A DNA stretch of 64,000 bases from Haemaphysalis longicornis (lineage: Eukaryota > Arthropoda > Arachnida > Ixodida > Ixodidae): the NCBI GenBank assembly GCA_013339765.2, contig CM023454.1, positions 146,015,949 through 146,079,948 of the forward strand, in the 5' to 3' direction. Positions within the stretch are counted from its first letter, which is position 1; every line of letters starts with the position of its first letter. Of the stretch, positions 45,086-54,598 are shown piece after piece. Below the pieces are notes generated by a model that did not search any database, was not told the origin of the DNA, and was given only the letters and a program-made list of their open reading frames with translations. The translations under genes were made by a program, and so were the position numbers.

Positions 45086-45784
45086 TCAGCGGCCGGTCTG
45101 GCCGACGTACACCCGGCCACAGGACATGGGAATGCAGTACACAACATTAGTCATGCAACGAACAAATTGGAGCCCGTGTTTTATGAAACAACCTCGTGGG
45201 GGGGAATCGCCCCGGGAATCGAGCCTGTTGCTCACCATGGCGCATAAACTGCCCAGCTTGTTCCTGGCCGAGAACACCACCTTGACGCCGAATCTGTCAG
45301 CTGTCTTCTTGAGGCGATGCGACAGCGCATGAACATAGGGAACGACTGCCACTTTTTTACTCTGGTCGGTATCTGTTATGTGATGCGCGAACCCTTTCAA
45401 CTGTTTCACAAGACGCTGACAGATTGCCTGGAGGACGGAGAGGGGAAACCCTGCGTTCTCCAGCCGAACTACTTGTGCATTAAAGCTTTGTTGCGCCAAA
45501 TGATAACAGGACTTGCTGACTGCGGATTTGAGACACGTGTGGGCTATCCCGTTCTTAACCAGCTTGGAATGAAAAGACGCGAAGTTCAAGAGTGGCTTAT
45601 TAGAACGGGGCGCGTACATCCAGCATGTATGGTGCCGTGAGAAACGAAGCTCGAGGTCAAGAAATTTCAAGGTGCCTTCAACTGGAACCTCGGTCGTGAA
45701 CTTCAAACCTTTACCTTTCGCATTGAAGGCATCAAGAACAGCGCATTGGAAGGACTCCATTTGTACGTTGCAGCCCAGAACCAA
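45086..45784 (-). pseudogene. Penelope-like RT C-terminal part and GIY-YIG endonuclease, left copy
   Basis: Starts right after the insertion with LVLGCNVQMESFQCAVLDAF (RT palm after YVDD), then FLDLELRFSRHHTCWMYAP and the thumb. The GIY-YIG nuclease begins at about 45,180: LQFVRCMTNVVYCIPMSCGR followed by VYVGQTGR. Here the Tyr-Cys-Ile-Pro and Tyr-Val-Gly blocks stand for the GIY and YIG signatures. The frame stops early at 45,086; the rest of the domain (CSKCGYQPRCQPHFTDTVVV) continues in another frame at 44,822-45,052. This endonuclease makes the nick for retrotransposition in this class. Confidence 0.85.
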
Positions 45785-45789
45785 AAAAA

Positions 45790-46552
45790 ATTAAGAGCCC
45801 TTCCACCCCGTGAAGAGGGATGGCCAGCAAAGCTGCGGTGCCGACCCTCAACGTGAGCTTTGACTGGGTCGTAGTCCAAGGGGTGCACGAAGCAAAACAC
45901 GTTTGTTTGTAATTTGCGATCGAGCATTGTTCTTGGCTATTAACTGAAAGTCCAGTCCTGTCCAGTCACACCTCCTCGCGCATGCTCAGCACGGCTCTTC
46001 ACGAGCCACGTGAAACGGCTATCAAGCGGCTCCGACGCAGCGTTAGACTTGGCTACTGCGCAATTGAGGCGCAAACCTGGGCACGCGCCGGCGCCAGTGC
46101 GTCTGCCGCGGCTATGACGCAACACAATCCAACACAATCCACTTTAATCCAATCGAAGTCCAATCCAAGCCAAGCCAAGCCAAGCAGCCAACCCAATCCT
46201 ATCCAATCCAATCCCCATTGCGCATGTGCAGAACTGGCCCTTGCACGGCACACGCGAAACTGCTCAACCTCAGCCAGTGTAGCTTACGCTACAAAACACA
46301 CAGGAATCGTGGGTAGAAATTTATTATAGCGCGGGTAAGGTAATCACGGCGCATGCTCTATGAAGGCCATGGTTCCTTTCTAATTTTGTAGGATTTTTTT
46401 TCCATGTACCCGGGGTGTGGCGCGCAGTTTTACGATTCCGGGGATTTGAGTGGGCTCCGCAACGTGGAGCTACGCTCGCTAGCGATTCCTGTCTACATCG
46501 CTCTGGGACCGGAGACGATCTGTTGGTCCTAGCCATTTACAGCTTTGCTGTA
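45790..46552. mobile_element. ~760-bp insertion in the left Penelope-like copy, with a minisatellite
   Basis: Absent from the right arm, where ATTTTTTGG is continuous. Flanks are A-runs, so a duplication of about five A cannot be distinguished from chance. Contains a CCAAG/CCAAT minisatellite (46,110-46,225) with flank CCGCGGCTATGACGC. This is the reverse of the array at 4,594-4,737. No ORF of note. Confidence 0.75.
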
Positions 46553-46555
46553 AAA

Positions 46556-47767
46556 ATCGTCCACATAGCGGAAAACCTTAGTGGCAACGCCCTGTAAAGC
46601 GAGCTGCAAATCACAGTCAACCTTGCCCAGGAAAATGTTGCTCAGGACTGGAGCAACCTTACCCCCAATGCACACTCCCGACTTTGTACGTATACCTTAT
46701 CTTCAAACCCCACGACAGTACTCTGAAGGTAGAAACTGAGCAGCTCTAAAAACGCCTCCACGGGGATTCCACTTCGATTCACAAAGGCCAGCTCATCATT
46801 GTCGTTCGTGATGCAATCTCTAGTACGTCTCATCATCACATCGTGAGGCAGGGAGTAAAACAGGTCCTCCACGTCCACGCTAATTCCCGAGACGTTCAAG
46901 CAACCAACAGAGGATAGATACTCCACAACCGCCTCAGAGTTCCGCACCGAAAACGGATCAATGATGGTCAAAGATTCTAAATGCTTCTGCAAAAAACCAG
47001 AAACAGCCACCTGCCACGACCCTCGCTCTGAAACGATAGAACGGAAGGGTATCCCCGGCTTGTGGGTTTTTGCCGCGAAAAACAGCCTCAGCGTGTGTTC
47101 CTTCTCCTTCTTCATAGCCGTGGCTAGGCTATCCAGATTCCACGAAGTACACATGTCCAGGGCCCGGTCCCCGGCTACCATGCCACCGACATGTACCTCT
47201 TTGAAATTCTTACGCACCGCACCGAGTGCCCTTTCCGCGAATGCGGACTGCTCTAGGAAAACAAAATGGCCTTCCTTATCCGACTCGAGTAGACGGGCGC
47301 CTTTAGCCACCAAGCGACTGCAGATCGAGCTCAACGAAGCCTCTCTTCTACCCGGAGGGCGGTGCCTGGCAACAGCGTCAACACTTTTACCCGACAAGAT
47401 GATCCCTTTCCACCTCTGTCACGGCTTTTGCAACACTACGCGCCAGAGCCAGCTGCTCAACAGGCTTCAACGGAGTATTCAAACAAAACTTTGGTCCAAG
47501 TTTTAACACAGATTCCTCACGAGCGTCCAAGGAGACGTCTCCTATCACCATGAGTTTACCTTCTGGAGGCGCATTCTTTTTGACGACTGGCAGCGTTGGA
47601 CGGACAGAGTTCCAGACGAGTTCGCTCAGTCTCTCGGTGTGCGAGCTCCACTTGCGAAACAAGCCCACATTTAGCTTCCCCGAAGATGGGGACACACAGG
47701 CCACTTTGAGACAATCTCTGAAGTGTCTTTCCTGCCTCCGGCACTCAGCTCGAACCATCTTGCACAC
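46556..47767 (-). pseudogene. Penelope-like RT, left copy (N-terminal part)
   Basis: From 47,767 the frame covers an N-terminal domain (KMVRAECRRQERHFRDCLKV) and shifts near 47,390 into 46,642-47,397. RT blocks: RLFFAAKTHKPGIPFRSIVS, SGISVDVEDLFYSLPHDVMM (motif A Asp), then YVDD at 46,556-46,567 in a shifted frame. Penelope RTs resemble telomerase more than LINE RTs in their core. Sequence continuing after YVDD is displaced by the insertion to 45,784. Counting the insertion and frame changes, this copy is inactive. Confidence 0.85.
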
Positions 47768-48328
47768 CCTCGTCGAATGAGAGACCGAAGGGGGTAGGAA
47801 GCCGAAGAGGGTCCGAACTTCTGGTTGGCAGACTAGTCTTCTGAGGTACCAGCCATAGACCCGTGCTTTGCACTCACACAGGGCGATGATGGGGCCAACG
47901 TGGCGGGATTGTTAAAGTCGAGGTTAGGTAACACAGAAACAGAGCTCGCGGAACAAGAACTAAATTGAAGCAAAATGGAGAGACGAGCTAGTTGGTTCGC
48001 AATTTCCATGAGTGAAACTTAAGCGCAAAAGATTATCACAGGGACGAGAAAGGGAACGACACAGGCGCTTACTATCAACTGAAAGTTTTAATGAAAACGA
48101 ATACACATTTATACCACCCCCAGACCGAACAACCCAGCCTGTGTGCCGCTCCCGCATGCCTGCGGCCGTACAAGAGAACCGCCCCATTCCCTTCTCGTTT
48201 CTCTTCTGTTTTCCCTCATCCTCCACCCCTCTCCTTGAGAAGCTGCACTTCTTTATCTAAAATACTCAGCGACGGGTGACTTATACAATCGGAACCCTTA
48301 ATCGGGACCCTTATACAATCGGGACCCT

Positions 48329-48849
48329 ATGTTCATGCGCTGTCGCATTGCCTCCAGAAGACAGCTGACAGATTCGGCGTCAAGGTGGTGTTCTCGGCCA
48401 GGAACAAGCTGGGCAGTTTATGCGCCATGGTGAGCAACAGGCTCGATTCCCGGGGCGATTCCCCCCCACGAGGTTGTTTGATAAAACACGGGCTCCAATT
48501 TGTTCGTTGCATGACTAGTGCTGTGTACTGCATTCCCATGTCCTGTGGCCGGGTGTACGTCGGCCAGACCGGCCGCTGTCTAAATGTACGCCTGAGGGAG
48601 CATCATTCCTCTTTGAAAGGAAAACCCTACACACACCTGGCGCAGCACTGTTCCAAATGCGGGTATCAGCCACGTTGTCAGCCACACTTCACGGACACGG
48701 TAGTAGTTTTTAAGCACAGAGACCGTGCCACCAGGGAACTTGCAGAGGCCTTCCATATCCGGATTAAGGGTCCCGATTGTATAAGTCACCCGTCGCTGAG
48801 TATTTTAGATAAAAAAGTGCAGCTTCTCAAGGAGAGGGGTAGAGGATGA
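48329..48849 (+). pseudogene. 5'-truncated GIY-YIG region, intact C-terminus
   Basis: This fragment begins in mid-ORF and reads to the natural stop at 48,847-48,849. It includes CGRVYVGQTGRCLNVRLREH, the zinc-ribbon-like CSKCGYQPRC, and the last residues LSILDKKVQLLKERGRG. It preserves the C-terminus that is frameshifted in the full right copy. Upstream of it is the junction scar of the palindrome, so it is not expected to be translated alone. Confidence 0.85.
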
Positions 48850-49130
48850 GGAAAGGAGAAGAGAAACGAGAAGGGAATGGGGCGGTTCTCTTGTACGGCC
48901 GTACGCATGCGCGAAGGGCACACGGGCTGGGTTGTTCGGTCTGGGGGTGGTATAAATGTGTATTCGTTTTCATTAAAACCTTCAGTTGATAGTAAGCGCC
49001 TGTGTCGTTCCCTTTCTCGTCCCTGTGATAATCTTTTGCGCTTAAGTTTCACTCATGGAAATTGCGAACCAACTAGCTCGTCTCTCCATTTTGCTTCAAT
49101 TTAGTTTCTTGTTCCGCGAGCTCTGTTTCT

Positions 49131-51479
49131 GTGTTACCTAACCTCGACTTTAACAATCCCGCCACGTTGGCCCCCATCATCGCCCTGTGTGAGTGCAAAG
49201 CACGGGTCTATGGCTGGTACCTCAGAAGACGAGTCTGCCCACCAGAAGTTCGGACCCTCTTTGGCTTCCTACCCCCTTCGGTCTCTAATTCGACGAGGGT
49301 GTGCAAGATGGTTCGAGCTGAGTGCCGGAGGCAGGAAAGACACTTCAGAGACTGTCTCAAAGTGGCCTGTGTGTCCCCATCTTCAGGGAAGCTAAATGTG
49401 GGCTTGTTTCGCAAGTGGAGCTCGCACACCGAGAGACTGACCGAACTCGTCTGGAACTCTGTCCGTCCAACGCTGCCAGTCGTCAAAAAGAATGCGCCTC
49501 CAGAAGGTAAACTCATGGTGATAGGAGACGTCTCCTTGGACGCTCGTGAGGAATCTGTGTTAAAACTTGGACCAAAGTTTTGTTTGAATACTCCGTTGAA
49601 GACTGTTGAGCAGCTGGCTCTGGCGCGTAGTGTTGCAAAAGCCGTGACAGAGGTGGAAAGGGATCATCTTGTCGGTGAAAGTGTTGACGCTGTTGCCAGG
49701 CACCGCCCTCCGGGTAGAAGAGAGGCTTCGTTGAGCTCGATCTGCAGTCGCTTGGTGGCTAAAGGCGCCCGTCTACTCGAGTCGGATAAGGAAGGCCATT
49801 TTGTTGTCCTAGAGCAGTCCGCATTCGCGGAAAGGGCACTCGGTGCGGTGCGTAAGAATTTCAAAGAGGTACATGTCAGTGGCATGGTAGCCAGGGACCG
49901 GGCCCTGGACATGTGTACTTCGTGGAATCTGAATAGCCTAGCTACAGGCTATGAAGAAGGAGAAGGAACACACGCTGAGGCTGTTTTTCGCGGCAAAAAC
50001 CCACAAGCCGGGGATACCCTTCCGTTCTATCGTTTCAGAGCGAGGGTCGTGGCAGGTGGCTGTTTCTGGTTTTTTGCAGAAGCATTTAGAATCTTTGACC
50101 ATCATTGATCCGTTTTCGGTGCGGAACTCTGAGGCGGTTGTGGAGTATCTGTCCTCTGTTGGTTGCTTGAACGTCTCGGGAATTAGCGTGGACGTGGAGG
50201 ATCTGTTTTACTCCCTGCCTCACGATGTGATGATGAGACGTACTAGAGATTGCATCACGAACGACAATATGAGCTGGCCTTTGTGAATCGAAGTGGAATC
50301 CCCGTGGAGGCGTTTTTAGAGCTGCTCAGTTTCTACCTTCAGAGTACTGTCGTGGGGTTTGAAGATAAGGTATACGTACAAAAGTCGGGAGTGTGCATTG
50401 GGTCTAAGGTTGCTCCAGTCCTGAGCAACATTTTCCTGGGAAAGGTTGACTGTGATTTGCAGCTCGCTTTACAGGGCGTTGCCACTAAGGTTTTCCGCTA
50501 TGTGGACGATTTTTTGGTTCTGGGCTGCAACGTACAAATGGAGTCCTTCCAATGCGCTGTTCTTGATTCCTTCAATGAGAAAGGTAAAGGTTTGAAGTTC
50601 ACGACCGAGGTTCTAGTTGAAGGCACCTTGAAATTTCTTGACCTCGAGTTTCGTTTCTCACGGCACCATACATGCTGGATGTAAGCGCCCCGTTCTAATA
50701 AGCCACTCTTGAACTTCGCTTCTTTTCAGTCCAAGCTGGATAAGAACGGGATAGCCCACACGTGTCTCAAATCCGCAGTCAGCAAGTCCTGTTATCATTT
50801 GGCGCAACAAAGCTTTAATGCACAAGTAGTTCGGCTGGAGAACGCAGGGTTTCCCCTCTCCGTCCTCCAGGCAATCTGTCAGCGTCTTGTGAAACAGTTG
50901 AAAGGGTTCGCGCATCACATAACAGATACCGACCAGAGTAAAAAAGTGGCAGTCGTTCCCTATGTTCATGCGCTGTCGCATCGCCTCAAGAAGACAGCTG
51001 ACAGATTCGGCGTCAAGGTGGTGTTCTCGGCCAGGAACAAGCTGGGCAGTTTATGCGCCATGGTGAGCAACAGGCTCGATTCCCGGGGCGATTCCCCCCC
51101 ACGAGGTTGTTTGATAAAACACGGGCTCCAATTTGTTCGTTGCATGACTAATGCTGTGTACTGCATTCCCATGTCCTGTGGCCGGGTGTACGTCGGCCAG
51201 ACCGGCCGCTGTCTTAATGTACGCCTGAGGGAGCATCATTCCTCTTTGAAAGGAAAGCCCTACACACACCTGGCGCAGCACTGTTCCAAATGCGGGTATC
51301 AGCCACGTTGTCAGCCACACTTCACGGACACGGTAGTAGTTTTAAGCACAGAGACCGTGCCACCAGGGAACTTGCAGAAGCCTTCCATATCCGTATTAAG
51401 GGTCCCGATTGTATAAGTCACCCGTCGCTGAGTATTTTAGATAAAAAAGTGCAGCTTCTCAAGGAGAGGGGTAGAGCAT
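49131..51479 (+). pseudogene. Penelope-like RT and GIY-YIG ORF, right copy, four lesions
   Basis: Open from 49,131 through the N-terminal domain to about 49,945, where a one-base insertion shifts the frame. RT blocks continue at 49,951-50,286 (FAAKTHKPGIPFRSIVSERG, SVDVEDLFYSLPHD). A one-base deletion follows near 50,265. Then 50,250-50,684 holds CIGSKVAPVLSNIFLGKVD and YVDD at 50,499-50,510, and ends at a TAA that replaces a tyrosine codon. The GIY-YIG domain follows in 50,709-51,416 (VYCIPMSCGRVYVGQTGR), with a last one-base deletion near 51,338. Each lesion is specific to this copy when compared with the left arm or the 48,329 fragment. Confidence 0.88.
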
Positions 51480-52276
51480 GAGGAAAGGAGAAGAGAAACG
51501 AGAAGGGAATGGGGCGGTTCTCTTGTACGGCCGTACGCATGCGCCAAGGGCACACGTGCTGGGTTGTTCGGTCTGGGGGTGGTATAAATGTGTATTCGTT
51601 TTCACTTAAAACTTTCAGTTGATAGTAAGCGCCTGTGTCGTTCCCTTTCTCGTCCCTGTGATAAACTTTGCGCTTAAGTTTCACTCATCGAAATTGCGAA
51701 CCAACTAGCTCGTCTCCCCATTTTGCCTCACTCTAGAAGTCTCCGTGCAGCATCTTCACCGCAACTAGCCCGAATGACCAATCGAAGTGCCCTATAGTGC
51801 TGAAATTCGGCGAATGACGTGGTGGAGCATTCAATTTAAATGAACAAAATCGCGCCAATCCGCCCTGTGAATGTGGTTGGAAAGCAAAGCTGTAAACGGC
51901 CCCCAGAGCGATTACCCGTGCGACGTCATTTAAATCCGCTTACGTTGCTCTACGAATAGTACGACAAGGAGAGAAGTGAAATGCACTTAACCACATCATT
52001 TATTACTTCAAAGAAATATTCTTGGTAAGGTTAAATCAATGCATGATGCATGAACTGTGGTTTGTTGAGCTGTATTAGTGTAGCACATGAGTGTAAACCC
52101 TTTTTTTATAAAATAAAGGAAGCTCAAACCCGGTGTTTGACGATCTCACTTCTCCGTCTCTACCGCCGCGGATGCAGGTGACGAGATCGGCGGTGGTGGA
52201 GGTGGCGTGGCCGGAAATACTTATATTAATATTTCTGAACGGCCCAGAGTAGGGGCCCTGGGGAGTGGTATTTTCT

Positions 52277-53107
52277 TCACCGAAGCCCATATGCAGTCCG
52301 CAACGCCTCTGCCCTGTCCTCCAGCTGAAGCTGGGTAGGCAGAGAGGGGCTGCACACCAGCTTCTCCCATTGGTGTTGTTGGGTACTTGATGGAAAGAGA
52401 GGAGGGTGCTCAGGACTACATTCGCACACACTGATTACGTGGCGGAGTGCTCCTACTTCTGAGCAAAATTTACATTCAGCGTCGTAGCGACTTGGGTGCA
52501 TTTAGTGAAGACGCGCCGGGTAGGGGAAGGGGCCGTATTATATGAGCCGTAGGGTAGTTCCTTGTTCTCTGGAAAGGTCAGGGTAAGGCGAAAGTGGGGT
52601 CTGTCTCTGACGGCGATAATGCTGGGTTATCTCCATGAACGTTACAAGCGGGTGGCTGTCTCCTCGTGCAGCTCCATAGAACTGGGGGTAAAAGCGCAGG
52701 ATTGTTGGTGGGCGTATTCATTGCCCTCCATGGGAGCGTGAGTGGGTGTCCAGGTGAACTGCATGGAACCATTTAGGGAGTGGTTGTTTAGCCCACGCAG
52801 TGCAATTCCGGACACCCAACCCGAGTGGTAATTCCGGTAGGCTTGTTGGTAATCGGTGACTACCTTCCGAACCTCTGGTGAGAGCCAAGGCGATGGCTGC
52901 CTCCTCTGCTGCTGTCATGTCTTCAGTAAGCTCGCACACGCAAGGAGGTTGGTTCTAGAGGTAGCCATGATGACGGCGTGCTGCTGTGTGGAGGCGTTTG
53001 TGTAGACCACTGCGTGATCACCACCTAGGGTGGTTTTGAGCGCTTGAGTCCGTGCTTGTCAGCGACCCTAATCGTGTGAGGGTTGAATATTTCTCAGCAA
53101 AAGGAGG
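52277..53107 (-). pseudogene. LINE ORF2 RNase H and C-terminal tail
   Basis: Joins the connector across the Gypsy insertion. RNase H reads HAVVYTNAST, then a frameshift, then EDMTAAEEAAIALALTRGSE (the conserved glutamate region). The tail, 52,277-52,501, contains CKFCSEVGALRHVISVCE, the Cys-x2-Cys-His-Cys knuckle, and SLPTQLQLEDRAEALRTAYG. Frame breaks lie near 52,940 and 52,500-52,580, so it is decayed. Confidence 0.72.
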
Positions 53108-53112
53108 ATATT

Positions 53113-53277
53113 GTTACCCGTCGGTGAAGTGAATGACGACGACGACGACGAGGGACATTTTTGGGCTCGTGAAGGAAGACGAGGATCACGTCAGATTCCG
53201 GCTTGCTGTGCTGTCTACAGTAAATACTGGAATAGCGTAAATACATTGTGTTCCTTCCCTCTTATATCCTCGTAACA
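53113..53277 (+). repeat. Gypsy 5' LTR (165 bp)
   Basis: Starts TG and ends CA. Carries a GAC triplet run near 53,135-53,151. Very short for a Gypsy LTR. No AATAAA is seen. Confidence 0.95.
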
Positions 53278-53422
53278 TCTTTTGGTGGAGTGTGCGGACT
53301 CGTTCCCCTCCGGCGCCCCTTCTCTGCAACGTCTCTCCTTGGACCCAAGGGTCCAGTTGGGGTTCCAAGCTCTACCAACCATTACGGAGCTACGCAGTGG
53401 GCGCACATATTCTGCAACAACC

Positions 53423-54598
53423 ATGCAGCAAGCCACTCAAACATCCCCGCCCATGGCTCTTCCTCCCATCGTCATCTCCCAGCCGCGGGACCCCGGGAAG
53501 TTCTCCGGCACCGGTAACATCGACGTTGACGACTGGCTGAAGATGTATGAACGCGCCAGCCTCCACAACAGGTGGGACCAAACGATCATGTTAGCCAATG
53601 TGAATTGTTACTTAAAAGAGCCCGCACTTGTCTGGTACGAGACCAACGAGGAGACCATCACAAGCTGGGACCAGTTCAAAGAGGAGCTCAGGAAATTGTT
53701 CGGCCAGTCCACGGCTCGCCAGATTGCTGCCAAAAACGAACTTGCTACCCGAGCCCAGTCTGCGACGGAACCCTACGTTTCCTACATACTAGACGTTCTG
53801 GCTTTATGTCAGAAGGTTGACCGCAACATGCCCGAGTCAGAAAAAGTCGGCCACGTGCTTAAGGGCATTGCCGACGACGCTTTCAATTTGCTTGTCTTCA
53901 AGAACTTCACAACTGTGGATGCAATGATTGCTGAATGCCGACGCTTCGAGGAGGCAAAAAGCCGCCGGATCGGTCAGCACTTCGCCCGGCTGCCGAATAC
54001 TGCCGCGACATCAACGTGTGAGGACCAGCCCCTACGACATCCCGAAGCGCCCCCTTCTCCGGCATTAACACGACTTATCCGCCGGGAGGTCGAAGCCATG
54101 TCCCCTGCTACTTTGTCACCGTATCTCGCTGGACCTGACGCCGCTACTGTCTCCCTCATTCAGACGGTCGTCCGTCAAGAAATCGACAACTTGGGAGCCC
54201 GGTCTATTTGCGCTTTTCATCATGCCGGCAACTGCAATCCTTGCCCCGCCCAACCAGTTAGGCGTCAGTATTCGTTTCCGCGTGCTCGCAACCCCGCAGA
54301 ATGGCGCACACCTGACGACCGACCAATCTGCTTCCGCTGCCGCGGCGTCGGACATGTCTCCCGCTACTGTCGCAACCGCTGGTCCTCACCTCCACGCACT
54401 GGTTTTCCGACTTATCGCCCTTTGGGAACTCCCTCTCATCGACCTCCGTCCTACCAGGCGCAAGACAACTTCCCCGCCGATGCCTCCACGTCCCGAACTA
54501 GCCGCTCCCCTTCCCCTCGCCGCCGCCAGTCGCCTTCGCCGCAAGCTCGCCGCTCGCCTTCTGCCGCCTATAACAGCCCCCCATCGTCGGAAAACTAA
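53423..54598 (+). CDS. gag: Gypsy Gag polyprotein
   Basis: Start chosen at the ATG at 53,423 (context ACAACCATGC). The frame is open further upstream to 53,282 but without ATG. The ~391-residue product has the retrotransposon capsid region (KFSGTGNIDVDDWLKMYERA, WDQFKEELRKLFGQSTARQI, MPESEKVGHVLKGIADDAFN). A single CCHC zinc knuckle follows (CFRCRGVGHVSRYC, about 54,330-54,372), then an Arg-Ser-Pro-rich tail. Gag assembles the cytoplasmic particle that packages element RNA. It ends at TAA 54,596-54,598 and overlaps the Pol frame by 25 bases. No internal stop, so it looks functional. Confidence 0.9.
   Translation: MQQATQTSPPMALPPIVISQPRDPGKFSGTGNIDVDDWLKMYERASLHNRWDQTIMLANVNCYLKEPALVWYETNEETITSWDQFKEELRKLFGQSTARQIAAKNELATRAQSATEPYVSYILDVLALCQKVDRNMPESEKVGHVLKGIADDAFNLLVFKNFTTVDAMIAECRRFEEAKSRRIGQHFARLPNTAATSTCEDQPLRHPEAPPSPALTRLIRREVEAMSPATLSPYLAGPDAATVSLIQTVVRQEIDNLGARSICAFHHAGNCNPCPAQPVRRQYSFPRARNPAEWRTPDDRPICFRCRGVGHVSRYCRNRWSSPPRTGFPTYRPLGTPSHRPPSYQAQDNFPADASTSRTSRSPSPRRRQSPSPQARRSPSAAYNSPPSSEN

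Larger units (their letters stand above)
44565..48304 (-). mobile_element. Penelope-like element, left copy
   Basis: Minus strand in transcription order: pLTR (about 47,960-48,304), RT ORF (46,556-47,767 then 45,086-45,784 with the GIY-YIG domain), and a terminal pLTR copy (44,565-44,890). The repeated terminal block at both ends of one body is the partial tandem organisation known for Penelope elements. The body is split by a ~760-bp insertion in the codons just after YVDD, with further frameshifts. Confidence 0.88.
48329..51740 (+). mobile_element. Penelope-like element, right copy with a partial tandem copy in front
   Basis: Order: partial GIY-YIG region (48,329-48,849), pLTR (48,850-49,095), RT and GIY-YIG body (49,131-51,479), terminal pLTR (51,480-51,740). 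A truncated copy directly upstream in tandem is the arrangement described for Penelope elements. pLTR landmarks are GGCGGTTCTCTTGTACGGCC, GGTATAAATGTGTATTCG and GTAAGCGCCTGTGTCGTTCC. The TATAAATG lies about 235 bases before the body and could be a core promoter (inference). Confidence 0.88.
43861..52448. repeat. 8.6-kb imperfect palindrome (inverted duplication) centred on head-to-head Penelope-like elements
   Basis: The left arm (43,861-48,304) is the reverse complement of the right arm (about 48,786-52,448). From the outside inward each arm holds about 250-350 bp of a LINE tail, about 365 bp of other DNA, then a Penelope-like element. The outer match starts at ACTCCGCCACG (43,861) and ends at its complement (52,448). 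Differences: a ~760-bp insertion in the left arm (45,790-46,552), small indels, and a 456-bp extra piece at the centre (48,329-48,785). Arms look about 97% identical by eye. The right arm is continuous with the rest of the LINE, so it is the original. Confidence 0.88.

Noticed and set aside
48386..48849. Independent GIY-YIG nuclease gene
   Set aside because: It is the truncated tandem copy in front of the right Penelope-like element and starts at the palindrome scar with no own promoter seen.
51480..51740. Canonical hammerhead ribozyme in the Penelope-like pLTR
   Set aside because: No CTGATGA core was found on the transcribed strand of any pLTR copy here.
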